A stretch of DNA of 64,000 nucleotides from Porphyrobacter sp. (GTDB taxonomy: Bacteria > Pseudomonadota > Alphaproteobacteria > Sphingomonadales > Sphingomonadaceae). A program made the translations under genes and the position numbers. The notes beneath the pieces were generated by a model. The model was not told where the DNA came from and searched no databases. It worked only from the letters and a program-made list of their open reading frames with translations. The stretch lies in contig WGLN01000006.1 of the NCBI GenBank assembly GCA_016125555.1, positions 89,644 through 153,643 on the forward strand, given 5' to 3'. Shown here one piece after another: positions 28,185-37,936 of this stretch. How positions within the stretch are numbered: the first letter of the stretch is position 1; every line of letters starts with the position of its first letter.

Positions 28185-28838
28185 CTAGCCGATCAGGCCA
28201 TCCGGCTCGGGCAGCACGGCGCCGAGCACCAGCACCCCCTCCCCGAGCTTGTATTGCAGCCCTCCGGCCATCTCCTCGGCGACCGTCGCGATCATGTGCG
28301 CGGCCGCGGTGCGGCTGGTCACCTCGCTGTCGGCGAGATCGCCCTGCAGCGCGCGGCCGATGGTCTCGTCGAAGGCGATGCGATCCCCGCGGGCGCGGGC
28401 GACGATCTCGACCGCCCCGTCGCGCCGCTCCGCCCCAAGGTCGAGCGTCCCGCCGCGCACCAGCGCATCGAGCGCGATCTGCGCGAGGTTCAGGAGCACC
28501 TTGACCGCGGGCTTGGGCAGGCTCGGTTCGGCGATCGCCCAGTTGATCTCGACCCGCTTGGCATCGGCAGCGAGCGCGGCGATCACACCTTGCGCCTCGT
28601 CGATCGGGATCGCCTCGCCAAAGCCGCCCGCCGCCCCGAAAGCGAGGCGGAAGAAGCGGAGCTTGTCGGTGCTGATCCGCGCCGATTGTTCGAGCAGTTC
28701 CATGCAGCGCGCGCGCATCTCCGGATCCTGCTCGTCGGCGAGCAGTTCGAGCCCGTTGGCGAGCGCGCCGACGGGGGACAGCATGTCGTGGCAGAGCCGC
28801 GAGCACAGCAGCGCGGCAAGATCGGTTTGCGAGATCAT
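28185..28838 (-). CDS. chpT: Histidine phosphotransferase ChpT
   Basis: 217 residues. The dimerisation helix carries LCSRLCHDMLSPVGALANGL with the phosphoacceptor His near residue 17, and the C-terminal half is a degenerate ATPase-like domain, as in Caulobacter ChpT. It passes phosphate from CckA to CtrA and CpdR, the alphaproteobacterial cell-cycle and motility relay. It lies 9 bp after the M67 peptidase gene. Neither cckA nor ctrA is in the window. Confidence 0.9.
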   Translation of the reverse strand: MISQTDLAALLCSRLCHDMLSPVGALANGLELLADEQDPEMRARCMELLEQSARISTDKLRFFRLAFGAAGGFGEAIPIDEAQGVIAALAADAKRVEINWAIAEPSLPKPAVKVLLNLAQIALDALVRGGTLDLGAERRDGAVEIVARARGDRIAFDETIGRALQGDLADSEVTSRTAAAHMIATVAEEMAGGLQYKLGEGVLVLGAVLPEPDGLIG

Positions 28839-28847
28839 CGCGCTTTC

Positions 28848-29243
28848 CTAGCTTTCGATGATGGCAAAGGAAAGTGGGGCGAAACCCGCTTCCCCGTCTT
28901 GCCAGAACAGCACGTCGTCCTCGGCGATGATCGCCCAGACGCGTCCGTCGCGCGCGGCGCATTCGCGGTCGGTCGCGGAAGGGTGCGGCGGGCCGTGCGG
29001 ATGCGAATGAAAATAGCCGAGGATCGCCGCTCCTCCGGCGCGCGCCGCGCGGTGTGCATCGATCAGCGCCTGCGGGTCGATCTCGAAACGGGTTTCCGGC
29101 GTCGGATGGACATTGCGCGCCGGGCGGGCCTCGACGATCCGCGCCCCCGTCCCCAGCAACAGCCCGCAGGCCTCGCGCGGGTGCGCCGCGCGCGCGGCGG
29201 AGCGCATCTGGCCGAGGGCGGCGCTTGTCACTTCGTGCCTCAT
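28848..29243 (-). CDS. M67 family JAMM metallopeptidase
   Basis: 131 residues, a compact JAB1/MPN domain. The JAMM motif is intact: Glu in HPREACGLLLG and HSHPHGPPHPSATD (HxHx7Sx2D), which bind zinc. Bacterial members process sulfur-carrier proteins or ubiquitin-like tags; no such partner is adjacent, so the substrate is unknown. The ATG at 29243 gives MRHEVTSAAL; longer upstream frames run antisense into the pseudouridine synthase. Its start lies head-to-head with that gene, 16 bp apart. Confidence 0.85.
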   Translation of the reverse strand: MRHEVTSAALGQMRSAARAAHPREACGLLLGTGARIVEARPARNVHPTPETRFEIDPQALIDAHRAARAGGAAILGYFHSHPHGPPHPSATDRECAARDGRVWAIIAEDDVLFWQDGEAGFAPLSFAIIES

Positions 29244-29259
29244 CGCGCATGGCCATAGC

Positions 29260-30225
29260 ATGTCGCCGAGCGAAATCATCACCGGCACCACCGCGGACTC
29301 CGCCGGCCGCGACGTTCGTCTGGATCGGGCGCTGGCCGATGCCTCGGGGCTGTCGCGGGCGCGGGTGCAGGCGCTGATCGCCGAAGGACGGGTCGAGGTC
29401 GGCGGCAGTCCCGCCACCTCCGCCTCGGCCAAGGTGGCAGCGGGGACGCCATTCCGAATCACCGTCCCGCCGGCGGCCGCCGCAGCCGCCGCGCCCGAGA
29501 ACATCCCGCTGGTCGTCGCTTACGAGGACGAACACCTGATCGTCGTCGACAAGCCCGCCGGAATGGTCGTGCACCCGGCGGCGGGCAATCCCGCCGGCAC
29601 GCTGGTCAACGCGCTGCTGCACCACTGCGCCGGGCAATTGTCGGGCATCGGCGGGGTCGCGCGCCCGGGGATCGTCCACCGCATCGACAAGGACACCTCG
29701 GGGCTGCTGGTGGTCGCCAAGACCGACGCCGCGCACGAAGGGCTCACCGCGCAGTTCGCCGCGCATTCTGTCCACCGCCGCTATCTCGCGGTCTGCGCCG
29801 GGCACCCTTCGCCCGCGGAGGGCACGATCGACGCGCGCATCGGGCGATCGGACGGGGATCGCAAGAAAATGACGGTGCTGCCCAAGAATTCCTCGCGCGG
29901 GAAAACCGCGGTCACGCATTACATGGTGATGGAGCGGTTCGACCATGCCGGCCTGATCGAATGCCGCCTCGAAACCGGGCGCACCCACCAGGTCCGCGTT
30001 CACTGTGCGTCAATCGGCCATGCGCTATTGGGAGACCCTGTCTATGGACGCGCCCCGAAACCGCTCCGCCCCCTGCTCGACTCGCTCGGCTTTGCGCGCC
30101 AGGCCTTGCACGCGGCGGAACTGGGGTTCGTCCATCCGGCCAGCGGCGAGACGCTCCGTTTTCGGGCCGATCTCCCCCCGGACATGGTGGAACTCATCGA
30201 CGAACTGCGACGTTGTAATCGATGA
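29260..30225 (+). CDS. RluA-family pseudouridine synthase (RluD-like)
   Basis: 321 residues: S4 domain (about 20-80, VRLDRALADASGLSRARVQA) then catalytic domain with HRIDKDTSG, which begins at residue 140 and puts the catalytic Asp at 143, and TGRTHQVRVH. Compared with the family member at 2931 it lacks the basic tail and fits RluD (helix 69 of 23S rRNA) best, though the site is not proven. The ATG at 29260 gives the family-typical MSPSEIITG start. rpoH follows after 112 bp. Confidence 0.9.
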   Translation: MSPSEIITGTTADSAGRDVRLDRALADASGLSRARVQALIAEGRVEVGGSPATSASAKVAAGTPFRITVPPAAAAAAAPENIPLVVAYEDEHLIVVDKPAGMVVHPAAGNPAGTLVNALLHHCAGQLSGIGGVARPGIVHRIDKDTSGLLVVAKTDAAHEGLTAQFAAHSVHRRYLAVCAGHPSPAEGTIDARIGRSDGDRKKMTVLPKNSSRGKTAVTHYMVMERFDHAGLIECRLETGRTHQVRVHCASIGHALLGDPVYGRAPKPLRPLLDSLGFARQALHAAELGFVHPASGETLRFRADLPPDMVELIDELRRCNR

Positions 30226-30337
30226 AAATCGCACACACGATCGATCTTCGCGTGTATATGTAACCGCGTGGCCCAATGCGACGGATGCCCATCAGGGGTC
30301 CTCGCCGAGCGGTCGACACAGAAAGGTTAGGTAACAA

Positions 30338-31243
30338 GTGACCAAGTCGAAAACCCCGTCGGTCCCGGCGTTGAGCGGCGAGCAGAGCCTCAACCGCTAC
30401 CTGTCGGAGATCCGCAAGTTCCCGGTGCTCACCGCCGAGCAGGAATACATGCTCGCCAAGCGTTACCAGGAGCACGAAGACCCCGATGCCGCCGCCCAGC
30501 TGGTGACCAGCCACCTGCGCCTCGTCGCGAAGATCGCGATGGGTTACCGCGGCTATGGCCTGCCGGTTGCCGATCTCATTTCCGAAGGCAACGTGGGCCT
30601 GATGCAGGGCGTCAAGAAGTTCGAACCCGATCGCGGCTTCCGCCTCGCGACCTACGCGATGTGGTGGATCAAGGCGAGCATCCAGGAGTTCATCCTGCGC
30701 TCGTGGAGCCTCGTGAAGATGGGCACCACCGCCGCGCAAAAGAAGCTGTTCTTCAACCTTCGCCGGATGAAGAAGCAGCTCGAAGCCTACGAGGATTCCG
30801 ACCTCAGCCCCGAGGACGTCGCCAAGATCGCGACCGATCTCGGCGTGCCCGAGCAGGAAGTCGTCAACATGAACCGGCGCATGATGATGGGCGGCGATGC
30901 CTCGCTCAACGTCAGCTTGCGCGGGGACGAGGAAGGCACCGGGCAGTGGCAGGACTGGCTGGCCGACGACCGCCCGCTGCAGGACGAGACCGTGGCCGAC
31001 GCCGAGGAATCGCACCTGCGCCACGAGATGCTGGTCGAGGCGATGGACAGCCTCAACGAGCGCGAACGCCACATCCTCACCGAACGCCGCCTGACCGACA
31101 AGCCGCAGACGCTCGAGGAATTGAGCCAGGTCTACGACGTCAGCCGCGAACGCATCCGCCAAATCGAGGTGCGCGCGTTCGAGAAGCTCCAGAAGGCGAT
31201 GCAGCGGATCGCCGGCGAACGGCTGCTGCCGGGCATCGCCTGA
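30338..31243 (+). CDS. rpoH: RNA polymerase sigma factor RpoH (sigma-32)
   Basis: 301 residues. Region 2 includes NRYLSEIRKFPVLTAEQEYM and LISEGNVGLMQGVKKFEP, the RpoH box QKKLFFNLRR is present, and region 4 reads SRERIRQIEVRAFEKL. It directs heat-shock transcription. The start is GTG at 30338, weakly preceded by AGGTTAGG. Several alphaproteobacteria carry two rpoH genes; which this is cannot be told. The 112-bp upstream gap contains TATATG but no clear -35, so I do not call a promoter. Confidence 0.95.
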   Translation: MTKSKTPSVPALSGEQSLNRYLSEIRKFPVLTAEQEYMLAKRYQEHEDPDAAAQLVTSHLRLVAKIAMGYRGYGLPVADLISEGNVGLMQGVKKFEPDRGFRLATYAMWWIKASIQEFILRSWSLVKMGTTAAQKKLFFNLRRMKKQLEAYEDSDLSPEDVAKIATDLGVPEQEVVNMNRRMMMGGDASLNVSLRGDEEGTGQWQDWLADDRPLQDETVADAEESHLRHEMLVEAMDSLNERERHILTERRLTDKPQTLEELSQVYDVSRERIRQIEVRAFEKLQKAMQRIAGERLLPGIA

Positions 31244-31269
31244 CGCCGCCGACGCACCCGGTTTCCCGA

Positions 31270-31305
31270 CCCTCTCCGGCCCCGTGCCGGGGAGGGTTTT
31301 GTTTT
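31270..31305 (+). terminator. Rho-independent terminator of rpoH
   Basis: CCCTCTCCGGC pairs with GCCGGGGAGGG (one G-T pair) over a CCCGT loop, followed by TTTTGTTTT. It is 27 bp past the rpoH stop and separates it from mtgA. Confidence 0.85.
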
Positions 31306-31338
31306 GCCGCCGCGTGGGCGTCCCGCTAAAGCCGCCGG

Positions 31339-32010
31339 ATGGCCCTCACCCTCGCCCGCTATCTCGCCAAGGCTGTCCTGTGGTTCACCGGCCTCACGCT
31401 GCTGCTGGTGGTCGCCTTCAAGTGGCTCCCCGTTCCCGTCACCGCGACCATGCTGATGGACGAAAACGGGATCACCAAGGACTGGGAAAGCCTCGACAAT
31501 ATCGACCGCAACCTGGTCGACGCGGTGATCGCGGCGGAGGATTCGCGCTTCTGCGAACATGCGGGCTTCGATCGCGAGGCGATCGAGCAGGCGCTCGAGG
31601 AACGGCTCGCGGGCGAGCGCAAGCGCGGCGGATCGACGATCAGCCAGCAGACCGCCAAGAACGTCTTCCTGTGGCAGGGCGGCGGCTGGTTCAGGAAAGG
31701 TCTGGAGGCGTGGTTCACCTTCTGGATCGAGCTCGTCTGGGGCAAGCGGCGGATCATCGAGGTCTATCTCAACGTCGCCGAAACCGGGATCGGCACCTAT
31801 GGCGCCGAGGCGGGTTCGCAGCGCTATTTCGGCCATTCCGCCGCGCGCCTGTCCGCGGACGAGGCAAGCCGCATGGCCGCCGCGCTGCCCAGCCCCAAGA
31901 AGCGCGCGGTCAGGAACCCCGGCGGGTGGCTGGCGCGCCACGGCAACCGGATCGAGCGGCGGATCGGGATCGTCAGGCGTGACGGGCTCGATGCTTGCGT
32001 CTACAGCTAG
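31339..32010 (+). CDS. mtgA: Monofunctional biosynthetic peptidoglycan transglycosylase
   Basis: 223 residues: an N-terminal membrane anchor (about 8-28, YLAKAVLWFTGLTLLLVVAF) and a GT51 glycosyltransferase domain. The catalytic glutamate lies in AAEDSRFCEHAGFD and the second conserved block is GGSTISQQTAKNVFL, followed by RIIEVYLNVAETG. It polymerises lipid II into glycan strands in the periplasm. Length is normal for MtgA. It starts 34 bp after the rpoH terminator and the CDF gene follows after 7 bp. Confidence 0.93.
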   Translation: MALTLARYLAKAVLWFTGLTLLLVVAFKWLPVPVTATMLMDENGITKDWESLDNIDRNLVDAVIAAEDSRFCEHAGFDREAIEQALEERLAGERKRGGSTISQQTAKNVFLWQGGGWFRKGLEAWFTFWIELVWGKRRIIEVYLNVAETGIGTYGAEAGSQRYFGHSAARLSADEASRMAAALPSPKKRAVRNPGGWLARHGNRIERRIGIVRRDGLDACVYS

Positions 32011-32017
32011 GCGCAGC

Positions 32018-32938
32018 ATGGGACACGCGCACAGTCACGGCCACGATGATTCCGCTGCAGGTGGCGGTCATTCGCACGCGCCTGCCGATTTCGGGCGCGC
32101 CTTCCTGATCGGCATCGTGCTCAACACCGTCTTCGTCGCACTCGAGGCCGGGGCGGGCTTCATCTACGGCTCGGTCGCGCTGGTCGCCGATGCCGGGCAC
32201 AACCTGTCCGACGTGCTGGCGCTGGCGCTCGCCTGGGTCGCGAGCATCGCCGCGCGCCGCCCGCCTTCGGGACGGTTCACCTATGGCTACAAGAGCTCGA
32301 CGATCCTCGCCGCGCTCGCCAATGCGCTGCTGCTGGCGATCGCGATCGGCGCGATCCTGTTCGAGACGATCCACCGCATGACCACCCCGCAGGAACCGCA
32401 GGGGATGGCGATGGTGATCGTCGCCGGGATCGGGATCGCGATCAACACATTGACAGCCATGCTGTTCGTGCGCGGCCAGAGCGATCTCAACGTCCGCGGG
32501 GCTTTCCTGCACATGGCCGCCGATGCGCTGGTGTCGCTTGGCGTGGTGGTGGCCGGCGGACTGATCCTGTGGACCGGCCTCGCCTGGATCGATGCCGCGG
32601 TGAGCCTCGCGATCGTCGCAGTGATCGCGTGGAGCACCTGGGGCCTTGCGCGCGACAGCGTGGCGATGGGCCTGCTTGCCGCCCCGCCGGGGATCGACCT
32701 CGGCGAAGTGCGCCGCCACCTCGCCGGGCTGGAGGGCGTCGATGCGGTCCACGATCTCCACGTCTGGCCGATGTCGACCACCGAGACCGCGCTGACCGCG
32801 CACCTCGTCATGCCCGAGCGACGCGCCGGCGACGGCTTCCTGCGCGATGTCGCGGCCGGGCTGCACGAACGCTTCGGCGTCGATCACGCGACGATCCAGG
32901 TCGAGACCGGTGACAGCCCGTGCGAGGCGGGCTGCTGA
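32018..32938 (+). CDS. Cation diffusion facilitator (ZitB/CzcD-like)
   Basis: 306 residues. A His-rich N-terminus (MGHAHSHGHDD, GGGHSHAP), six membrane helices, and the two metal-site motifs in helices 2 and 5: VADAGHNLSDVLAL and MAADALVSLGVVV, both HxxxD/DxxxD type. The C-terminal cytoplasmic domain (GVDAVHDLHVWPMSTTE) is typical. It exports Zn(II) or a similar ion by proton antiport. The stop shares one base with the start of the ECF sigma gene. Confidence 0.9.
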   Translation: MGHAHSHGHDDSAAGGGHSHAPADFGRAFLIGIVLNTVFVALEAGAGFIYGSVALVADAGHNLSDVLALALAWVASIAARRPPSGRFTYGYKSSTILAALANALLLAIAIGAILFETIHRMTTPQEPQGMAMVIVAGIGIAINTLTAMLFVRGQSDLNVRGAFLHMAADALVSLGVVVAGGLILWTGLAWIDAAVSLAIVAVIAWSTWGLARDSVAMGLLAAPPGIDLGEVRRHLAGLEGVDAVHDLHVWPMSTTETALTAHLVMPERRAGDGFLRDVAAGLHERFGVDHATIQVETGDSPCEAGC

Positions 32939-33525
32939 TGGCCGCGCGCCCGCGCCCGACCAGTGACGAGGCGCGCGAGGCGCTGCGCGACGCGATGGCG
33001 CGGCTTGCCGCCGGCGACCATGCCGCTCTGGAAGAGATATATCGCATGACTCGGGTGAAGCTGTTCGGCATCACCTTGCGTATATTGGGCGATCGAAAGG
33101 AAGCCGAGGACGCCTTGCAGGACGTCTATGTCAATCTCTGGCAGCGGGCCGACCGCTACGATCCCGCGCGGGCGAGCCCGATTTCGTGGCTGGCGACCTT
33201 TGCCCGCAATCGGGCGATCGACCGGCTGCGCACCGGCAAGGTGCGCGGCGGGGCGGTGGGTATCGAGGAGGCCGCGCCGCTCCCCGACGAGGCACCGCTC
33301 GCCGATGCACTGCTGGTCGACGCCGAGCAGCGCGAGCAGATCCACAAGTGCATCGCCACCCTCGACGAGCGCACCCGCACGCACATCCGCGCCGCCTTTT
33401 TCGACGGGCACACCTATGCCGAACTCGCCGAGCGCGCCGATGTGCCGCTGGGCACGATGAAGAGCTGGATCCGCCGCGGGCTGCAGCGCCTGCGCGCCTG
33501 TCTCGAAGCGAGCGAGAAGCCATGA
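32938..33525 (+). CDS. ECF-type RNA polymerase sigma factor
   Basis: 195 residues with region 2 (EEIYRMTRVKLFGITLRILG, then DALQDVYVNLWQ and NRAIDRLR) and region 4 (LAERADVPLGTMKSWIRRGL). No extra domain is fused. The ATG at 32938 overlaps the CDF stop. The following gene encodes a RskA-type anti-sigma factor, which places it in a sigma-K-like group. Regulon unknown; a fasciclin gene lies 154 bp after the anti-sigma gene and is a likely target. Confidence 0.88.
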   Translation: MAARPRPTSDEAREALRDAMARLAAGDHAALEEIYRMTRVKLFGITLRILGDRKEAEDALQDVYVNLWQRADRYDPARASPISWLATFARNRAIDRLRTGKVRGGAVGIEEAAPLPDEAPLADALLVDAEQREQIHKCIATLDERTRTHIRAAFFDGHTYAELAERADVPLGTMKSWIRRGLQRLRACLEASEKP

Positions 33526-34295
33526 GCGCGCCCGAGGACACCATGCCCGCCGCCGATCCGCCGCGCGACGATCCGACGCTCGCCGCCGAATGGGCGCTCG
33601 GCCTGCTCGAGGGCGAGGAACTGCTCGCCGCGCGCGGGAAATACGCGACCGATCCGGATTTCGCCTGGCGCAAAGAGTGGTGGGACAACTGGTTCGCCCC
33701 ATGGACCGACCAGATGGCCGGCGGCGCGGAGCCGGGCGATCACGTGTGGCAGGGCATCGCCGCACGCATCGGTGCTCCGGCGGCCGGCGAAGCGCCCGGC
33801 GCGCCGGCCGCCGAGGTGGTGGAACTCAAGGCGCGGTTGCGGCGCTGGCAATGGGCCGCGGGGCTGACCTCGGTGGCGGCTGCGGCGGCGCTGGCGCTGT
33901 TCCTGTTCTCGCCGCTCGGCTCGCCGGTGGCGCCGCCGACGCAGGTCGCCGCTGCCGAACCGATGGTCGCCACCGTCCCGATCGGCGAGACCGGCCTCCG
34001 GCTGGACGTGACCTACATCCCCGCAAGCGACCGCATGCTGATCGCCGCGATCGGCCTCACGCCTGACGGGGTGCACGATCACGAGCTCTGGCTGGTGCCC
34101 GACGACGGCAGCGCCGCGAAATCGCTCGGCGTGGTGGCGCCGGGCACGGTGCGCAGCATGGCGGTCCCGGCGGAGATCGTGGCGGAACTCCACGCCGGGT
34201 CGCGCCTCGTCCTGACCCGCGAACCGCTGGGCGGCAAACCCGCCGATGCCGATGCAGGGCCGGTGGTGGCCGAAGGCGCCTTCACCACCGTCTAG
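33522..34295 (+). CDS. RskA-type anti-sigma factor
   Basis: 257 residues. A cytoplasmic N-terminus (about 1-108) with a helix-rich sigma-binding part (LAAEWALGLLEGEEL), one membrane helix (about 110-130, QWAAGLTSVAAAAALALFLF), and a periplasmic domain of the anti-sigma-K type (ELWLVPDDGSAAKSLGV). I see no HxxxCxxC zinc motif, as in other RskA proteins. It overlaps the sigma gene by 4 bp. It should hold the sigma factor at the membrane until a periplasmic signal triggers release by proteolysis; that mechanism is family knowledge. Confidence 0.85.
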   Translation: MSAPEDTMPAADPPRDDPTLAAEWALGLLEGEELLAARGKYATDPDFAWRKEWWDNWFAPWTDQMAGGAEPGDHVWQGIAARIGAPAAGEAPGAPAAEVVELKARLRRWQWAAGLTSVAAAAALALFLFSPLGSPVAPPTQVAAAEPMVATVPIGETGLRLDVTYIPASDRMLIAAIGLTPDGVHDHELWLVPDDGSAAKSLGVVAPGTVRSMAVPAEIVAELHAGSRLVLTREPLGGKPADADAGPVVAEGAFTTV

Positions 34296-34449
34296 ATCGG
34301 CCGTCTGGGGCGCCCACGCTTCGCCGCGTGCCTGCGGCAATTCATCCGCAATAGCATTTTTTCGCGCATCCGGGCGCAGCGGGGTTCCGTAATCTCCTGT
34401 CGCAAGCGGGAGGGCTTGCAGACGAGACACCCCAACAGGAGATCCCACT

Positions 34450-35040
34450 GTGACCCCCAAGACCACGCTTACCGCCGCCATCGCCGCGGCGCTCGCCGCC
34501 ACCGCCGGCCTCGTCGCCGCGCCGGCGCTCGCCGATCACCACATGGAAAAGAAGGCTGACGTCCCGATGGTCGGCGGTGCGCCGATGTATCCGACCAAGA
34601 CGATCGTCGAGAACGCCGTCAACTCCAAGGATCACACCACGCTGGTCGCCGCAGTCAAGGCCGCGGGCCTCGTCGACACCCTGTCCGGCCCCGGCCCCTT
34701 CACTGTCTTCGCGCCGACCAACGCCGCCTTCGCCAAGCTGCCTGCCGGAACTGTCGAGACGCTGCTCAAGCCCGAGAACAAGGCGCTGCTGACCGGCATC
34801 CTCACCTATCACGTGGTGCCCGGCAGGGTTTCGGCAAGCCAGCTTATCGACATGATCAAGAAGGGCGGCGGCAAGGCCGAACTGACTACGGTCAACGGCG
34901 CCAAGCTGACCGCCATGGTAAAGGACGGCAAGGTCGTGCTGACCGACGCCAAGGGCGGCACGGCAACCGTTACCCAGGCGGACGTGTTCCAGTCGAACGG
35001 CGTAATCCACGTGACCGACGCCGTTTCGCTGCCGGGCTGA
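34450..35040 (+). CDS. Secreted fasciclin (FAS1) domain protein
   Basis: 196 residues: signal peptide (1-28, cleaved after APALA) and one FAS1 domain, with both conserved blocks: [17 protein letters not shown] and [12 protein letters not shown], then [14 protein letters not shown] at the end. FAS1 proteins are extracellular or periplasmic adhesion modules. The start is GTG at 34450, with AGGAGA upstream. FAS1, ECF sigma and RskA genes recur together in proteobacteria, so this gene is a probable output of the sigma factor. A 154-bp gap before it holds a hairpin (GCAAGC/GCTTGC) but no promoter I can name. Confidence 0.9.
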   Translation: MTPKTTLTAAIAAALAATAGLVAAPALADHHMEKKADVPMVGGAPMYPTKTIVENAVNSKDHTTLVAAVKAAGLVDTLSGPGPFTVFAPTNAAFAKLPAGTVETLLKPENKALLTGILTYHVVPGRVSASQLIDMIKKGGGKAELTTVNGAKLTAMVKDGKVVLTDAKGGTATVTQADVFQSNGVIHVTDAVSLPG

Positions 35041-35115
35041 TCCGGCACGCATCAACGGAATAGCGCCGCGCCCCGCTTTCCCCATCCCCTCCCACGGGGA
35101 CGGCGCTGCTCCCGA

Positions 35116-35153
35116 CCCCGTCCGGCCTTCCTCCAGGGCCGGGCGGGGTTTTT
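35116..35153 (+). terminator. Rho-independent terminator of the fasciclin gene
   Basis: CCCCGTCCGGCC pairs with GGCCGGGCGGGG (one G-T pair), followed by TTTTTC. The last base touches the stop codon of the convergent phosphatase-like gene. Confidence 0.85.
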
Positions 35154-35494
35154 CATGCGTCCGGGAGCCAAGGGCGCATCTTCGCTCGCAGCAAGGCGAC
35201 GAGCGCGGGTTCCATGAAGGTGTAATCGTCCGGAATGCCGAGCACGACCACCCGCTTGTCACCCAGCGCGGCGCGGTGCTTGGTCTGCACCTTTTTCCGG
35301 TGCGTGCGCTCCATCACGAAGATGATATCTGCCCACACGACGAGTTCATCTGTCAGCGGCTCGTCTGCATCCCGGTTGATTCCGGCGGAGAGCGTCTCGA
35401 TCCCCGGCACGCTCGAAAAGAGATGCTCCGCCGTCGGACTGCGCAGACGGTTCTTGCCGCAGACAAACAGGTAGCGACGCACCGCTACGGACAA
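35153..35494 (-). CDS. Short low-molecular-weight phosphotyrosine phosphatase-like protein
   Basis: 113 residues, shorter than classical LMW-PTPs (about 150). The active-site loop is intact as [12 protein letters not shown] (CX5RS, Cys12 and Arg18) but the C-terminal DPY general-acid motif is replaced by [10 protein letters not shown]. This matches a small conserved branch of the family sometimes annotated as a protein tyrosine phosphatase of unknown target. The start is unsure: TTG at 35494 or GTG at 35482, neither with a good ribosome site. Confidence 0.75.
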   Translation of the reverse strand: MSVAVRRYLFVCGKNRLRSPTAEHLFSSVPGIETLSAGINRDADEPLTDELVVWADIIFVMERTHRKKVQTKHRAALGDKRVVVLGIPDDYTFMEPALVALLRAKMRPWLPDA

Positions 35495-35609
35495 AGCGAA
35501 AGGCGGACCGGTCGCGAAGCGACCGCAAGGCCAACCGGCCGCCCGAACCTATGCGAGGAAAGCCGAGGCGGACGGATGTCCGCCGCCCGGCGTATGAGGG
35601 CGCAACAAA

Positions 35610-36875
35610 TTACGCCGCCTCTTCCTTCTTCTTTTCGCCGCCGAGCACGCGGATCGGGTCCTTCTTGCCCTCGACCACGTCCTTGTCGATCACGATCTCG
35701 GTCACGCCGTCCATGTCGGGCAGGTCGAACATCGTGTCGAGCAGCAGGCCCTCGACGATGGAACGAAGCCCGCGCGCGCCGGTCTTGCGCTTGATCGCGC
35801 GCTCGGCGATCGCCTGGAGCGCATCGTCGGTGAAGGTGAGTTCCACGTCTTCCAGCTCGAACAGCTTGCGATACTGTTTGACCAGCGCGTTCTTCGGCTC
35901 CTTGAGGATCGTCACCAGCGCCTCGACATCGAGGTCGTGCAGGGTGGCGATCACCGGCAGGCGGCCGACGAATTCGGGGATGAGGCCGAACTTGAGGAGA
36001 TCCTCCGGCTCCGACTTTTCGAGCAGTTCGCCCACGCGGCGCTTGTCCGGATCGGCGACATGCGCGCCGAAACCGATCGAGCGCTTCTGCAGCCGGTCGG
36101 CGATGATCTTGTCGAGGCCCGCGAAGGCGCCCCCGCAGATGAACAGGATGTTGGTGGTGTCGACCTGCAGGAACTCCTGCTGCGGATGCTTGCGCCCGCC
36201 CTGCGGCGGAACGCTCGCGGTGGTGCCTTCCATCAGCTTCAGGAGCGCCTGCTGCACGCCCTCACCCGACACGTCACGGGTGATCGAGGGGTTCTCGGCC
36301 TTGCGGGTGATCTTGTCGATCTCGTCGATATAGACGATCCCGTGCTGCGCCTTCTCGACGTTGTAGTCGGACGCCTGGAGCAGCTTGAGGATGATGTTTT
36401 CCACGTCCTCGCCCACATAACCGGCTTCGGTCAGCGTGGTGGCATCGGCCATGGTGAAGGGCACGTCGAAGGTGCGCGCCAGCGTCTGCGCGAGCAGGGT
36501 CTTGCCGCTACCGGTCGGGCCGACCAGCAGGATGTTCGACTTCGCCAGCTCGACATCGCCCGCCTTGCCGGAGTGCTTGAGCCGCTTGTAGTGGTTGTGC
36601 ACCGCGACCGAGAGCACGCGCTTCGCCCGGTCCTGCCCGATCACGTAATCGTTCAGGGTGGTGAAGATGTCCATCGGCGTGGGGATCTCGCCTTCCTTCT
36701 TGCCGGCGATCCCCGCCTTGGTTTCCTCGCGGATGATGTCGTTGCACAGCTCGACGCATTCATCGCAGATGAAGACGGTCGGGCCGGCGATGAGCTTGCG
36801 CACCTCGTGCTGCGACTTCCCGCAGAAGCTGCAATACAGGGTGCTCTTGCTGTCGGATCCGCTCAATTTGGTCAT
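35610..36875 (-). CDS. clpX: ATP-dependent protease ATP-binding subunit ClpX
   Basis: 421 residues. N-terminal zinc-binding domain with CSFCGKSQ and CDECVELC (C4), then an AAA+ domain with Walker [11 protein letters not shown], Walker [10 protein letters not shown] and the IGFG loop that docks ClpP (SIGFGA). It unfolds tagged proteins for ClpP. The ATG at 36875 ([10 protein letters not shown]) gives the usual length; the frame upstream to 36902 lacks a ribosome site. clpP lies 198 bp upstream on the same strand; in this lineage ClpXP also degrades CtrA. Confidence 0.96.
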   Translation of the reverse strand: MTKLSGSDSKSTLYCSFCGKSQHEVRKLIAGPTVFICDECVELCNDIIREETKAGIAGKKEGEIPTPMDIFTTLNDYVIGQDRAKRVLSVAVHNHYKRLKHSGKAGDVELAKSNILLVGPTGSGKTLLAQTLARTFDVPFTMADATTLTEAGYVGEDVENIILKLLQASDYNVEKAQHGIVYIDEIDKITRKAENPSITRDVSGEGVQQALLKLMEGTTASVPPQGGRKHPQQEFLQVDTTNILFICGGAFAGLDKIIADRLQKRSIGFGAHVADPDKRRVGELLEKSEPEDLLKFGLIPEFVGRLPVIATLHDLDVEALVTILKEPKNALVKQYRKLFELEDVELTFTDDALQAIAERAIKRKTGARGLRSIVEGLLLDTMFDLPDMDGVTEIVIDKDVVEGKKDPIRVLGGEKKKEEAA

Positions 36876-37073
36876 TCCTGTGTCCTCGATTCCGCGGGCC
36901 ATAGCACAGCCACGGCGCGGGCGGATTCGGCAAATGTATCCATGGCACCAGATGAATCAACACATGGTGCGGGTTTTAATGGTCCCGGCGTCCTGCCAGG
37001 CTCCGCGAAACGGCGGGTAAACCGCGCCCGCGGGGGAGTTGTTCCGCCGCGGGGCAGATCGAGAGCGAACCTC

Positions 37074-37778
37074 TTACGCAGGCGCGCCGCCCGATCCGTC
37101 CTCGACGCCCGTTTCCTCGGATTCGGGGCGGGTTTCGAAGACCTTGTCGACGATGCCGAACTTCTTGGCCTCCTCGGCCTCGAGGAAGGTGTCGCGGTCC
37201 ATCGCACGCTCGATGTCGGACAGGCTCTGCCCGGTATACTTGACGTAGAGGTCGTTCATCCGCTGGCGGATGCGCAGGATTTCGCGCGCCTGGATCTCGA
37301 TGTCCGATGCCATCCCGCGCGCCCCGCCCGAAGGCTGGTGGACCATGATCCGCGCATTGGGGAGCGCGATGCGCATCCCCGGCTCGCCCGCAGCCAGCAG
37401 GAAGCTGCCCATCGAGGCAGCCTGGCCGATGCACACGGTCGACACGCGCGGCTTGATGTATTGCATGGTGTCGTGGATCGCCATGCCGGCCGTCACCACC
37501 CCGCCGGGCGAGTTGATGTACATGCTGATCGGCTTGGAGGGATTCTCGCTCTCGAGGAACAGCAGCTGGGCGACGATCAGGCTCGCCATCCCGTCCTCGA
37601 CCTGGCCGGTGACGAAGACGATGCGTTCGCGCAGCAGGCGCGAAAAGATGTCGAAGCTGCGCTCCCCGCGGCTGGTCTGCTCGACCACCACGGGCACCAG
37701 TGCGCCGGTGACCGGATCGCGGGTGAACTGACCCTGGGTGCCGTAGGTGTCGCCGGAGTTGCCGAGCAGGTCGATCAT
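37074..37778 (-). CDS. clpP: ATP-dependent Clp protease proteolytic subunit
   Basis: 234 residues. The catalytic triad is visible as Ser122 in GQAASMGSF, His147 in IMVHQPSGG, and an aspartate in the DRD stretch near residue 196. The N-terminal pro-region is short, and the C-terminal 20 residues ([16 protein letters not shown]) are acidic and Gly-rich, somewhat longer than in E. coli. It forms the double heptameric chamber used by ClpX and ClpA. Confidence 0.96.
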   Translation of the reverse strand: MIDLLGNSGDTYGTQGQFTRDPVTGALVPVVVEQTSRGERSFDIFSRLLRERIVFVTGQVEDGMASLIVAQLLFLESENPSKPISMYINSPGGVVTAGMAIHDTMQYIKPRVSTVCIGQAASMGSFLLAAGEPGMRIALPNARIMVHQPSGGARGMASDIEIQAREILRIRQRMNDLYVKYTGQSLSDIERAMDRDTFLEAEEAKKFGIVDKVFETRPESEETGVEDGSGGAPA

Positions 37779-37936
37779 GGGAGGTTCGCGTCCTTCGTGA
37801 AATGTCGGAATTGGCTATGTCGGAGCCGGGGGGGCAATTTCAAGGGCGTTTACCCTGTCGGCTGTGAATTGCCTTTGCCAGCCTCCTTGCGCAACACCCC
37901 TTGCCTTGCGGCGCGGTTCGGGCAAACCTGCGCGCC

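Noticed and set aside
35153..35494. Reading the short phosphatase as a pseudogene
   Set aside because: The CX5RS loop is intact and the short form occurs as a conserved branch of the family, so truncation is not needed to explain it.
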